Shown: positions 9,596 through 18,284 of the stretch, piece by piece
Position numbering within the stretch: the first letter of the stretch is position 1
How the letters are laid out: each line of letters opens with the position of its first letter
From: Rhizobium sp. Leaf371
Lineage (GTDB): Bacteria; Pseudomonadota; Alphaproteobacteria; Rhizobiales; Rhizobiaceae
Direction of reading: 5' to 3'
DNA length: 64,000 nt
NCBI RefSeq assembly: GCF_001424045.1
Contig: NZ_LMQB01000004.1
Location: 18,841-82,840 of the forward strand
The notes under the pieces: model-generated
What the model was told of the DNA's origin: nothing
What the model saw: the letters and a program-made list of their open reading frames with translations, nothing else
Database searches by the model: none
Program-made: the position numbers and the translations under genes

Positions 9596-12500
9596 CTACA
9601 GGATGAATTCCGACGCCATCATGTCGGACAAGGCCTTGAGGTGGACCAGCAGCTGGAAATCCGCCTTGCCGTCGCCATCGACGTCGCCGCTTACCTTGTA
9701 CAGGAAGGACTTGAACTCGGTTTGCGCGCGCAGTTCTCCCGGCGTCTTCGAAAAGGCTTCCGATCCGATATAGGTGAAGGCGTCGTTCCTGGTGGTTTTC
9801 ACGTTCGCGTCGATCGCCGAGAAATCGATGACATCGCCCTGGCTGCGGATGAAATCGGTGATGTAATCGGTGGCGTCGTCCGAGATGCCCATATCGGAGA
9901 CCTTCTTGAAGACGAAGCGATCCTTGCCAAGTCCGCCCGTGAGTTCATCGAACCCGCCATTGCCGATCAGAATATCGTCGCTGTCGTAGCCGAATAACCA
10001 TTCTCCCTTGCTATTGCCGACAATGGTGTCGCCGATCTGAGGATTATCGTTCTCGTCGAGGATGCGGATATTGAAGGTGGCGTTCGTCTTGTTGACGCCG
10101 TCCGATACTTCGATGATGACGGTATCCTTCTGCACCTTATCGTGGTCCAGTGCCTTGGCGGTGACGAGCCGGACACCGAAGAGCCTGAACAGGCCGCCGG
10201 CATCGTCGATCAGCTTGAGTTTGACGTTTTCGCCTTCGGGATCGAAGCGGTAGATCGTGCCGACAGTGGCGCCGACGCTGGAGCCTTCGCGGATCTTGTT
10301 GTTGTCAATGTGTATTCGCGCCGCTTCGTTGACATCGTCGACGGTGATGGTGAAAGTTTCCGTCACCGTGTTAACGCCATCGGACACCGCGACTTTGACG
10401 GTATCCGATTTCACTTTTTCATAGTCGATGGCCTTTGCCGTCACCAGTTTTGCGCCGGACAGCTTGAACAGGTCGCCTGCATCGTCGAGAAGCTTGTAGT
10501 TCAGTGTCTTGCCTTCCGGATCCCGTGCCGAAAAGGCGCCGACGGCGGTGCCGACTGGCTTGTTTTCCTTGATCGTCGTGTTCGAAATCTTCAGGTTCGG
10601 CGGCTTCTCGTTGACGTCCTGCAGGTTGATAACGAAGATTCTCGTCGCCGTGTTGATGCCGTCCGATACCTCGACCTTGATAGCGTCCTTCTTCAGCGTC
10701 TCATAGTCGAGGCGCGTGTTGCCAACCATCAGCCGGTTTTCGGAAACAAGGAAGCGACCGCCTGCATCGTCCAGCAACTTATAGGTGAGATTCCGGCCTT
10801 CGGGATCGGTCGCCGAAAAAAGGCCCATGATGGAACCGGGGCCTTTGTCCTCGCGGACACCGGTGTTGGAGAGCGTGATGGTATTCGGCGCTTCGTTGAC
10901 GTTCTGAACGCCGATGTTGAAGGTTTTGATGGCTGCGTTGGTACCGTCGGAGACCTCGACGGTGACCGTATCGAACCTGAGTTTTTCGTAATCGACGGAC
11001 TTCGCCGTGACGAGCTTCGTGCCGGAGAGCCTGAACAGGCCGTCGGCATTGTCGGTCAGCGTGTAGGTCAGCGCCTTGCCCTCGGGGTCCGTGGCCGAGA
11101 AGGTGCCGACCATCGTGCCGATCCGCACGTTTTCCATCACCGGTCTTGCCGACAGCGCGAGGGTCGTCGGTGCCTCGTCCATGTTCTCCACGGTTATGGT
11201 GAAAGTCTTCGAAACGATGTTCGTGCCATCGGATACCGCAACAGTGACGTTGTCGGACCTGACTTTTTCATAATCGATGGCTGTTGCCGTGACGAGCGTC
11301 GCGCCAGAGAGCTTGAACAGGCCATCCGCATTGTCGGTCAACGTGTAGGTCAGCGCCTTGCCCTCGGGATCCCTGGCGGAGAAAGTGCCGACCGTGGTGC
11401 CGAGCGGCACCTTTTCCTTCACCTTCGTGCCCGATAACGCGATGGCTTCCGGCGCTTCGTTGCCCGAAGGGGCGGTGATCGTCGTGTCCGAAAACTTGAT
11501 TTTCTCGACGCCGATCAGCGTATCGGTGCCGTCGCTCAGGCCGCCGCTGCGATTGTCCGTGATGCGCAGGGAGCCGTTGTCCAGTGTTGCGACCGTGTAA
11601 TCGCTACGCTTGCTACTGAAGACCGCCGTATCGTTACCCTTGCCGCCGTTGATGACGTTGGCTGCCTTGTCGCCTGAGAGCGTGTCATTGAAGTTCGAGC
11701 CGGTCAGGTTCTCGATCGAGATGTATTTGTCGCCCTTTGCATCGCCGAGATTGATCGTCGCGTCGCCGAGGCTCGCCGTGACGGCTGCGGTGGCATCCGC
11801 GTAGGACGCCGTATCGGTACTGCCGGTCGGCGCGCCGAAATCCTGTTCCTGCACCGAGAGATGCAGCGTGTAGTCGTAGGCCCGGTTATAATAGTTGTCG
11901 ACCATGATGTAGTAGTCGCCGGTATCGGGCACCGTGTAGGTGAGATAACTATCCTTCGCGTTCGTGGATCCCGGATCGAGCGGCCCCGTCATGTTGTCGT
12001 TGTAAGGCCCGGAACCCAGGCTGCCGGTGGAATCGAAGATCCGGAGGCTGATATCCGTCGTCTGCGCCGGGGTCGTGCCGTCGATGTCGATCGTGATCAC
12101 GCTGCCGGCCTGCAGCCGGATGTGATAGAAATCGTAACCGTTCTCGCCGGTCGAGGCCTTGACCGTCGTGTGGGGCACGACCGTCGAACTGGCAATGTCC
12201 GTGTTCGGCGCAAGGCTGAAAGTGTTCGTCAGGTCGAGCGCATATTTTATGCTCTCCCTGAGATCGTTGTTGGGCGCATGCAGGATCTGGTCCGCCGTCT
12301 TGGTGACAAGACCGCTGCCCATGCCGATCTGCGACCCCGGACCTTCGGCGGACACATGCAGCCGATAATCCTGCGCATTGTTGCCGACCAACTGGATATA
12401 GTAGGTGCCGGTCGTGGGCGCCGTGTAGACGACATAGGGATCGTTGTAGTTGACCGAGCCGGGATCGAGGGAAGTGGACTGCGACCTGTCGAGGATGTTG

Positions 12501-14026
12501 CGCCCCTGATCGAGGACGAAAATGGCGCTGTAGGTCCCGGAAGGATGGCCGTCGATGTCGAGCGTCAGGGTCGTACCGGCTTTCAGATCGATCCTGAAGT
12601 ATCGGGAGAAGTGGTCGCTGAGCTGCAGCGTCTGATGCGGCACGAAATCGGAGTCGGCGACATTGGGATCATCGAAGATGAAGAAATTGTCGGTGATGTC
12701 CGTGGCATGGTCGTAGAAGTTCCGATCATAATCGATGTGATACGTATAAGGCTCGTTCAGTTTCGGAATGACGATCATGCCCGCACCGAACCCGATGCCC
12801 GACGAGATGTCGTCGCCGATCAGTACGTCCGCCCCGCTTCCGCCCTGAAGGACGTCGTTGCCAAGACGGCCGAGCAAGGCGTCGTTGCCGGCGCGGCCCG
12901 ACAGATGGTTGGCCGCGATATTGCCCTTGATCCAGTCGATACCGGAACCGCCGACGGCGTTCTCGATCAGCGAGCGGGTGTCGCCGTTGTAGAGCAGCGC
13001 ATTGGCAACGTTGCCCTCCGCGTAGTCGTAGGCGACGATGTCCCCCGGCGCGTAGATGGCCAGGCCGAGCTGCGTTTCCGGGAGCTGCGTGTACATCTCC
13101 ACTCTGTAGAAGTTGGAGAAGGCGCCGGGTTCGAGGTCGATCTCGAGATTGGTCGTATAGTTCGAGAGATCGTAGGTATCCTTGCCGCCGCCGTCCCAGA
13201 TGGTGCGGTAGATGTAGTTCGCGGAGGGGATCCCCTGGCCCACACCATCGACCGACTGTTCGCCGGTCGTCGGATGCCAGCGATAGGTGGTCGCACCGCT
13301 GTTAACGGAGAAATCGGCGCCGTACAGATATTGCAGGGCGGCGATATCCTGTTGCATCAGGCTTTGCGGCATCCGGCTTCCGGGCATGAAATAGGCGTTG
13401 TAATCGAAGCCCTCGCCCAGCGTCTGGCCGAAGAAGATGCTCGTATCCGGAGAGTTGCCTCCAGCTTCCAGGCCGAGCGTGGCCGCAACCCCGCGCATGA
13501 TGTTGAAGAAGCCGACCGTGCCCACGGTCGGGTCGACGCCGTTGAAGGACGTCGTCGAAAACCACGCGTCGCCTGCCTCGGCCCTTTCGCTTCCCTGCGG
13601 CACCTTGCCCGGTTCGCCGAACATGGTGGGATCGAAGCCGCTGATCGGCGGACGGCTACTCTCGTAAACCGTGTTCAACTGGCTGAAGCGTAGGTCCGCA
13701 TGGCTGGAAACCATCTCCGTCGTCTCGGTGAAGGTCAGCCCGGTGAAGGACGAGATCATCGACATTGTGTCGCGCACCGCCGTCTTCTGCGCCTCGGTGA
13801 AGGCGGCATGCTGTCCGTACCAGTACCAGGGCGGCGTCCCCCCGCCATACACGAACCCGCCGGAGGGGTAGTAGTCGTAGAGAGAACCCGTCGACGGGAA
13901 GCTGTAGGTGAGGCTGGACCCGGTCCACCGCGCGCCCGACAGAATATTGTCGATGCGGAAGTCTCCGGAGTCAGGAACGGTCTCGCTCGCACCCGCGCCG
14001 ACCGCGGCAGTGTTGGGATCCGGCAT
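9596..14026 (-). CDS. Secreted serralysin-like protein with dead zinc site and cadherin-like repeats
   Basis: A 1476-residue protein; AAGGAA seven bases upstream favours ATG 14026 over GTG 14041. Residues 20-240 follow the M10/serralysin catalytic fold, ending QDIAALQYLYGAD, but where HExxHxxGxxH is expected it reads RGVAATLGLEAG (178-189), so the three zinc His and the catalytic Glu are all missing. RTX-type glycine repeats follow (about 375-415), then two pre-peptidase C-terminal-type beta domains, five tandem cadherin-like repeats of about 94 residues (about 854-1323) and a C-terminal RTX/M10 domain ending EFIL. There is no Sec signal; the RTX end points to type I secretion, but no type I exporter genes are nearby. 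Likely a calcium-binding adhesin or matrix protein rather than a protease (inference). Confidence 0.85.
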   Translation of the reverse strand: MPDPNTAAVGAGASETVPDSGDFRIDNILSGARWTGSSLTYSFPSTGSLYDYYPSGGFVYGGGTPPWYWYGQHAAFTEAQKTAVRDTMSMISSFTGLTFTETTEMVSSHADLRFSQLNTVYESSRPPISGFDPTMFGEPGKVPQGSERAEAGDAWFSTTSFNGVDPTVGTVGFFNIMRGVAATLGLEAGGNSPDTSIFFGQTLGEGFDYNAYFMPGSRMPQSLMQQDIAALQYLYGADFSVNSGATTYRWHPTTGEQSVDGVGQGIPSANYIYRTIWDGGGKDTYDLSNYTTNLEIDLEPGAFSNFYRVEMYTQLPETQLGLAIYAPGDIVAYDYAEGNVANALLYNGDTRSLIENAVGGSGIDWIKGNIAANHLSGRAGNDALLGRLGNDVLQGGSGADVLIGDDISSGIGFGAGMIVIPKLNEPYTYHIDYDRNFYDHATDITDNFFIFDDPNVADSDFVPHQTLQLSDHFSRYFRIDLKAGTTLTLDIDGHPSGTYSAIFVLDQGRNILDRSQSTSLDPGSVNYNDPYVVYTAPTTGTYYIQLVGNNAQDYRLHVSAEGPGSQIGMGSGLVTKTADQILHAPNNDLRESIKYALDLTNTFSLAPNTDIASSTVVPHTTVKASTGENGYDFYHIRLQAGSVITIDIDGTTPAQTTDISLRIFDSTGSLGSGPYNDNMTGPLDPGSTNAKDSYLTYTVPDTGDYYIMVDNYYNRAYDYTLHLSVQEQDFGAPTGSTDTASYADATAAVTASLGDATINLGDAKGDKYISIENLTGSNFNDTLSGDKAANVINGGKGNDTAVFSSKRSDYTVATLDNGSLRITDNRSGGLSDGTDTLIGVEKIKFSDTTITAPSGNEAPEAIALSGTKVKEKVPLGTTVGTFSARDPEGKALTYTLTDNADGLFKLSGATLVTATAIDYEKVRSDNVTVAVSDGTNIVSKTFTITVENMDEAPTTLALSARPVMENVRIGTMVGTFSATDPEGKALTYTLTDNADGLFRLSGTKLVTAKSVDYEKLRFDTVTVEVSDGTNAAIKTFNIGVQNVNEAPNTITLSNTGVREDKGPGSIMGLFSATDPEGRNLTYKLLDDAGGRFLVSENRLMVGNTRLDYETLKKDAIKVEVSDGINTATRIFVINLQDVNEKPPNLKISNTTIKENKPVGTAVGAFSARDPEGKTLNYKLLDDAGDLFKLSGAKLVTAKAIDYEKVKSDTVKVAVSDGVNTVTETFTITVDDVNEAARIHIDNNKIREGSSVGATVGTIYRFDPEGENVKLKLIDDAGGLFRLFGVRLVTAKALDHDKVQKDTVIIEVSDGVNKTNATFNIRILDENDNPQIGDTIVGNSKGEWLFGYDSDDILIGNGGFDELTGGLGKDRFVFKKVSDMGISDDATDYITDFIRSQGDVIDFSAIDANVKTTRNDAFTYIGSEAFSKTPGELRAQTEFKSFLYKVSGDVDGDGKADFQLLVHLKALSDMMASEFIL
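10058..11467 (-). repeat. Five tandem cadherin-like repeats, about 282 bp each
   Basis: Inside the secreted protein, five units of about 94 codons recur. Each opens with a variant of NEAPxxIxLS, continues with VGTFSAxDPEGKxLxYxL and ends with DTVxVEVSDG plus FxIxV. Units one and two are the most alike, suggesting recent duplication. The calcium-binding DPEG segment is kept in every unit. Confidence 0.85.
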
Positions 14027-14041
14027 GACATATTCCTTCAC

Positions 14042-14456
14042 GCTGTGGCTACTTTGTTATCGACATTAGGCACTGCCATGTCTCGTCCGGGCTGTGTAAA
14101 CGCGTGCCCCTCAAGGTGGTGGAGGTGTCGCTGTCAAACAGATCGTTTGAAGTGGCAGCCTGCGGCATGCAATCAGCGCCGCAGGCCATCGAAGATGCTG
14201 GATATTGCATTTGGCGTCGCCAACGACGCTTGAACCATAGGATGCAAGCGATGAGCGCGCATCGGCGTACCTACGCAAATTTCAGAAACGGTATACCTAA
14301 ATTTTGCGCGAAGTGGCGATAGTGGCTGCTGTGCTTGCCGCGGGTATTAACGGTCCCGCAAGCTGCGTCGTGAGAAAAGCCTATTGTTGGTTTCTAAGCG
14401 GAACTGAGCCGGCGGGGGTGCCGACGAAAACTTGGAACACCAGCAGGAGGTAGTTT
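14042..14456. other. Intergenic region upstream of the secreted protein, no gene seen
   Basis: About 415 bases with no frame I would support. It must hold the promoter of the leftward secreted protein, but I see no clear -35/-10 pair. The right end (about 14405-14456) probably belongs to the leading end of the IS3-type remnant that follows. Confidence 0.4.
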
Positions 14457-14558
14457 ATGTATTCCTACGCAGACAGACTTCGAGCCGTTGAGCTCTACAT
14501 CCGGCTTGGCAAGCGGCTCAAGGCACTGAACCTGAAAATGGCCGTCAAGCGGAAATAG
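14457..14558 (+). pseudogene. IS3-family transposase OrfA remnant
   Basis: A 33-codon frame preceded by a strong ribosome site (AGGAGG at 14445-14450). It reads MYSYADRLRAVELYIRLGKR and then diverges. That is the characteristic N-terminus of an IS3-group OrfA (MYSYEDRxRAVxLYIKLGKR). The usual continuation (RQLGYPTKNxLKxWYREY) is absent, so the element is cut after about 22 codons. No OrfB and no clear right inverted repeat remain. Confidence 0.7.
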
Positions 14559-14582
14559 TTTCCGCTAGCGACAGGTGCCGAA

Positions 14583-14604
14583 GGTTCACATCCATTCAAG
14601 GCGT
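14583..14604 (+). repeat. Dispersed 22-bp intergenic motif, copy B
   Basis: Starts GGTTCACATCC and ends TTCAAGGCGT. It lies just beyond the IS3-type remnant, between it and the 3' end of the signal-less binding protein gene. Confidence 0.5.
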
Positions 14605-14724
14605 GAAAAGCTTCTTATTAGCTTTCGGAATTCGTTCGTCCACAGGCGCTGAAATCGCCGCAAGGTGCAATAGGTGGCGTCGCCTATCGATATTTGCGGG
14701 TGGCTGATGCGTTCCGGGGAGTAT

Positions 14725-15744
14725 TCATGAAGCCGAGTGATCCTTGACGAGCTTGGCGCTGACCAGAACCTCGCGCGGCGCCTGTTTTCGCCAGACTTTT
14801 TGGAAGCTCTCGACAACATTGTCGCTGGAGACGGCAAGGCCCGGAAGGGCGACCCAGTCCGGGGTCTGCTTTCCCAGAAGCGCCAGCACGCAGGTCTGCG
14901 CAACGGCGATGCCCTGCAGATAGGGCTGCTGGGCGCTGATGCCGCAGATCATCCCATCCGAAGCGAGGTTGATGGCGGCCTCGCGCCCAAGATCTACAGT
15001 CGTTACCGGCAGGTGGTGACCTGCCCGATCCAGCGCCTTGACCACTTCCATGGCAGGCGTATCCCAGACAACGAAATAGCCCGCGATGTCGTTATGGCGT
15101 TTTAACAGCGCCAGAGCGTCGGTGCCGGCGGTTTGAATGCTGTCGAATTTGCGTACATGCAGCCGGACGTCCGGGCGGTTGGTCAGCATCCATTTGTTGA
15201 AGGCGATTTCCCGCTCATTGGTGGCGAAGAATTCGGCATGATAGGAAAGCACGCCCACGGCAGCTCCGTCCGCCAGCTGTTTCGCCAGAAAGGCGGCTGC
15301 GATCGTGCCGAGGCCGAAATTGTCGGCCGAAACCAGCGCAACGTAATCGGAGCCGGGAAGAAGGCCTGTCGGGACGTTATCGAGGAGAAGCAGCCGGATC
15401 CCCGCCTGCGAAACGCGCCGGTGTGCATCGGCGACGGTGGAATTGGCGACCGGGATGGAAATGATTGCGTCCGGCTTTTCGCCGCGCAAGCGATCGAGCG
15501 CGGCAACCTGCGCTTCCGGGGCGAAGCCGCAATCGACAACCTCGATCACGGCGGTTTCGCAATCGCCAAAGGTCGCCATGATGCCGGCAATCTGCTGTTT
15601 TGCCCAATCGCTGGCCATGGTGTGGAGGACGATAGCGACGCGGAAGCGCCCCATGCGGGCGGCGGCAATGTCGTCGGGAAGTAACGCGATGCGCTCGGGC
15701 GGCGCTGCGCGTTCACCATGTGGCCCCAATCCGGATATGGTCAT
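14725..15744 (-). CDS. Sugar-binding-protein-like (periplasmic binding fold), no signal peptide
   Basis: A 339-residue protein with the periplasmic sugar-binding fold (RbsB/LacI ligand domain). It is clearly related to the exported binding protein at 18285-19406: LLDNVPTGLLPGSDYVALVSADN compares with FMDNVPAGFTAGKEYVSSVSADN. Unlike that protein it has no signal peptide; its first 30 residues are polar and charged. It lies 40 bases downstream of the ROK regulator on the same strand, so the two are probably co-transcribed. A cytoplasmic ligand sensor working with the regulator is possible (inference); a truncated former importer component is the alternative. Confidence 0.8.
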   Translation of the reverse strand: MTISGLGPHGERAAPPERIALLPDDIAAARMGRFRVAIVLHTMASDWAKQQIAGIMATFGDCETAVIEVVDCGFAPEAQVAALDRLRGEKPDAIISIPVANSTVADAHRRVSQAGIRLLLLDNVPTGLLPGSDYVALVSADNFGLGTIAAAFLAKQLADGAAVGVLSYHAEFFATNEREIAFNKWMLTNRPDVRLHVRKFDSIQTAGTDALALLKRHNDIAGYFVVWDTPAMEVVKALDRAGHHLPVTTVDLGREAAINLASDGMICGISAQQPYLQGIAVAQTCVLALLGKQTPDWVALPGLAVSSDNVVESFQKVWRKQAPREVLVSAKLVKDHSAS

Positions 15745-15784
15745 TGCATGGATCTCGTTGTTGCTGGAAAGCCGGTATTACGCA

Positions 15785-17134
15785 TCAGGGGGCAATTGCC
15801 TGCTGGTCTTGCTCTGCGGCAATACCGGCCCGCTTTGTAGCACAGGACGTGCGCAGCGCCAGGAAAACGGGGTGGGCGAGGGGCGTGCCGTGCACGATCC
15901 AGTCCTTCAGGCATCCTGGCTCAAACAGGCTTTCCACAACCACCATGGCCGCGCCAACGAGCCCTGCGGAACTGCCCATCTGCGACTTCGCGATGATCAG
16001 GTCGCGCGTGACCAAGGGGTGGCTTTCTCCATAGACCGTTTCGCGAACGGCGGCGAGCAGGAGATCATTGGTCTGCGCCATCGTGCCGGACAGAATGATC
16101 AGCTCCGGATTGAGCATGTTGGCGAGCATCGCGACCGAATGGCCGATCATGCGTCCGCTGATCCCGAGGATCTCCATCGAGGTCGGATCGCCGGATTGCG
16201 CGGCCTGGCTGACTTCGATCGCGCCGACATCGCCACCCCGGCGAAGCGTATCGGCGAGCAACGCGCTCTTGCCCGATTGCGCCGCCGCCCGACCCTCGCG
16301 TGCGATCATGTCGCTTCCGGCAAGGGCGTCGAGCGTCGAGGCCCGGTCACCGGCCTGCACCGGCATCTGTCCGATCAGGCCGGAAGCGCCCTGGGCGCCA
16401 CGATACAGCCGCCCGTCGACGATCAGCCCGGCGCCGATGCGTTTTCCTACCTTGATGAATAGCATGTTGCGCGCGGTTTGTCCGGCACCCGCAAAGCGCT
16501 CGCCCATGGTCATGGTCTCGATGCTGGAGCGCAACCAGACCGGCGCGCCAAATCGATCGACAAGCGTTTCCACGAAGGGGAAACCTTCCCAGGCCGGCAG
16601 AAAGGATGGCGTCTTTTCCATGAACGGCGTCTCGTCGCCCTCGCTGACGGGGCCGGGAACCGAAACCGCCATGCCCCAGACCGGCATATCCGGCGCGTGT
16701 TTGGCGATCAGCCAGTCAAAAAGCGCGAGAATGCGTTGCGAGGTCGACGCCGCATCCGCGCCGAGATCGATGGCCTCGTGGTGCTCCGTGAAGAGCCTGC
16801 CCGAAAGATCGGCGATACCGACGCCCAGCGCCGACTGATCCAGCGTCGCGACCAGAATGCAGCCAAGATCGGTCCTGAACTGGACGAGGCGCGGCGCCCG
16901 TCCGCCGCTGGCAATGCCGAGTTCGCTTTCGACGATCAGCCCGATCTCCGAAAGGGTTGCCAGGCGGTCGGCTACCACAGCGCGGCCCAACTCGCTTTCG
17001 CGCTCCAGTTCCTGTCGCGTCGTCGCCTTGCCCGACCGGATCAGGTTGAGGAGCGCACCAAGGCTTGCTGCGGCCGAGTCACGCGTCGTTGGCCGGCCTT
17101 TTCGACGTATTCGGGATGTCGAGGCAATGGGCAT
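15785..17134 (-). CDS. ROK-family transcriptional regulator
   Basis: A 449-residue ROK protein. Residues 20-80 form a winged helix-turn-helix (TRQELERESELGRAVVADRLATLSEIGLI); the rest is the sugar-kinase-like ROK fold (GMAVSVPGPV, KVGKRIGAGLIVDGRLYRGAQGASG). The kinase zinc motif CxCGxxGCxE is absent, and the catalytic ENDAN segment is changed to SSIETMT, so this is a regulator and not a glucokinase. It is divergent from the sugar import and oxidation operon at 17389, its likely target, across 254 bases of AT-rich DNA with repeated TTATGC half-sites. Confidence 0.9.
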   Translation of the reverse strand: MPIASTSRIRRKGRPTTRDSAAASLGALLNLIRSGKATTRQELERESELGRAVVADRLATLSEIGLIVESELGIASGGRAPRLVQFRTDLGCILVATLDQSALGVGIADLSGRLFTEHHEAIDLGADAASTSQRILALFDWLIAKHAPDMPVWGMAVSVPGPVSEGDETPFMEKTPSFLPAWEGFPFVETLVDRFGAPVWLRSSIETMTMGERFAGAGQTARNMLFIKVGKRIGAGLIVDGRLYRGAQGASGLIGQMPVQAGDRASTLDALAGSDMIAREGRAAAQSGKSALLADTLRRGGDVGAIEVSQAAQSGDPTSMEILGISGRMIGHSVAMLANMLNPELIILSGTMAQTNDLLLAAVRETVYGESHPLVTRDLIIAKSQMGSSAGLVGAAMVVVESLFEPGCLKDWIVHGTPLAHPVFLALRTSCATKRAGIAAEQDQQAIAP

Positions 17135-17235
17135 GCTGCCGTATTCCCTTCGGCGTTCGCTTCTGAGGCTTCGTATTTCGGTGCCGATAGCCTCTTTTCA
17201 TTGGATAAATCGAATAGATGTGCAGGGCAAGCGCA

Positions 17236-17314
17236 AACTTATGCTGAAAATATGCAAAAGTATGATGACTTATGCGCAAATAATGTTGACTTACAAATTA
17301 AACGCTCATAACGT
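17236..17314 (+). promoter_or_regulatory. Promoter and probable ROK operator of the sugar operon
   Basis: A -35 hexamer TTGACT (17286-17291), 17-base spacer and -10-like TAACGT (17309-17314) precede the isomerase gene. Immediately upstream the sequence is AT-rich, with TTATGC at two places and a related ATATGC between them. These are plausible half-sites for the divergently encoded ROK regulator. Sites were found by eye. Confidence 0.45.
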
Positions 17315-17388
17315 CACAGTCGGAGAGCGGTGGTGTCGGGACATGCGAGCGGGCAGGGAGCCTTTGGTTCGCAGCGGAGGAGTACAGA

Positions 17389-18201
17389 ATGTCGGATTGG
17401 AAGCTGGCGTATCACGCCAATTGCTGGGGCATGCTCGGTGGCAACGCCCAAGGTGTGACCTCGATCACGGAGCTCAGCTATCGCACGTTTGGCGACATGG
17501 ATCGCGCCTTCGACGATATCGCCGCGGCGGGATATGAAGGCGTCGAGCTGTTCGACGGAAATCTGCTCGACCACAGCGCCGCCGAGCTTCGCAAGGCCCT
17601 TGCCAACAGCGGCCTGACGCTGGTGGCGGCCTATGCCGGTGGCAATTTCATCTTCGACGATATCCTGCCGGAAGAGCTTGCCCGCGTTACCCGTGCCGCT
17701 GAGCGCGCCGCCGAACTGGACGCTCCGCACCTGGTCGTCGGGGGCGGGGCCAAGCGTTTCGACGGTATCCGCGACGAGGACTATGTAAAGCTCGGCGCGG
17801 CTCTGGACATGGTCAAGGCGATCGCCGAGGCCCGAGGCTTGCGCGCGCACTATCATCCGCACCTGTCGACGATCGTCGAAGGGCCTGACACGGTGGATCG
17901 GATCTTCGGTCTGACATCGATCGGTTTCTGCCCGGACACCGCGCATCTGGCTGCGGCCGGCGGCGATCCGGTCCAGCTCATCCGCGATCACGCATCGCGC
18001 ATTTCCTACGTCCACCTGAAGGGTTTCCAAAAGGAACCCTTCGCGTTCACGCCGCTCGATCGCGGCGATGTGCCGACCGGTCCCATCATCACCGCCCTGC
18101 GCGAGACCGGGTTCAAGGGCTGGGTCTGCACCGAACTCGATGTCTGGTCCGATCCCGCCGAAGGCGCCCGTATCAGCATGGACTATCTGAAACAGGCCTG
18201 A
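17389..18201 (+). CDS. Sugar phosphate isomerase/epimerase (TIM barrel), operon gene 1
   Basis: A 270-residue AP-endonuclease-2/xylose-isomerase-like TIM-barrel protein. Visible features are GYEGVELFDGNLLD (first metal-site strand), HLVVGGG, RAHYHPHLSTIVEG (His ligand), IGFCPDTAHLAAAGGDP and ISYVHLKGF (Asp/His ligands), and VCTELDVW (final Glu ligand). Such enzymes isomerise or epimerise sugars, keto-inositols or their phosphates using a divalent metal. It heads an operon with a sugar ABC importer and a Gfo/Idh/MocA dehydrogenase, a layout also used for inositol and rare keto-sugars. The exact substrate is not deducible. Confidence 0.88.
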   Translation: MSDWKLAYHANCWGMLGGNAQGVTSITELSYRTFGDMDRAFDDIAAAGYEGVELFDGNLLDHSAAELRKALANSGLTLVAAYAGGNFIFDDILPEELARVTRAAERAAELDAPHLVVGGGAKRFDGIRDEDYVKLGAALDMVKAIAEARGLRAHYHPHLSTIVEGPDTVDRIFGLTSIGFCPDTAHLAAAGGDPVQLIRDHASRISYVHLKGFQKEPFAFTPLDRGDVPTGPIITALRETGFKGWVCTELDVWSDPAEGARISMDYLKQA

Positions 18202-18236
18202 GGGCCGGGTGACCTGAAACGGGCCTGACGGCCCGG
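18187..18236 (+). repeat. Tandem 23-bp duplication after the isomerase gene
   Basis: CTGAAACAGGCCTGAGGGCC (from 18187) recurs as CTGAAACGGGCCTGACGGCC (from 18214), a 27-bp period with about three mismatches over 23 bases. The first copy contains the isomerase stop codon. The second forms a GGGCC/GGCCC mini-hairpin before the binding-protein gene. Confidence 0.5.
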
Positions 18237-18284
18237 CAAATCCTGGAGGCAATGATGCCTCGACTTCTTGGGAGGAGAAGAACC

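Noticed and set aside
11861..13693. Long open frame (610 codons) on the plus strand inside the secreted-protein gene
   Set aside because: It is antisense to a gene with clear domain structure; high GC makes such mirror frames common, and its translation shows no known fold.
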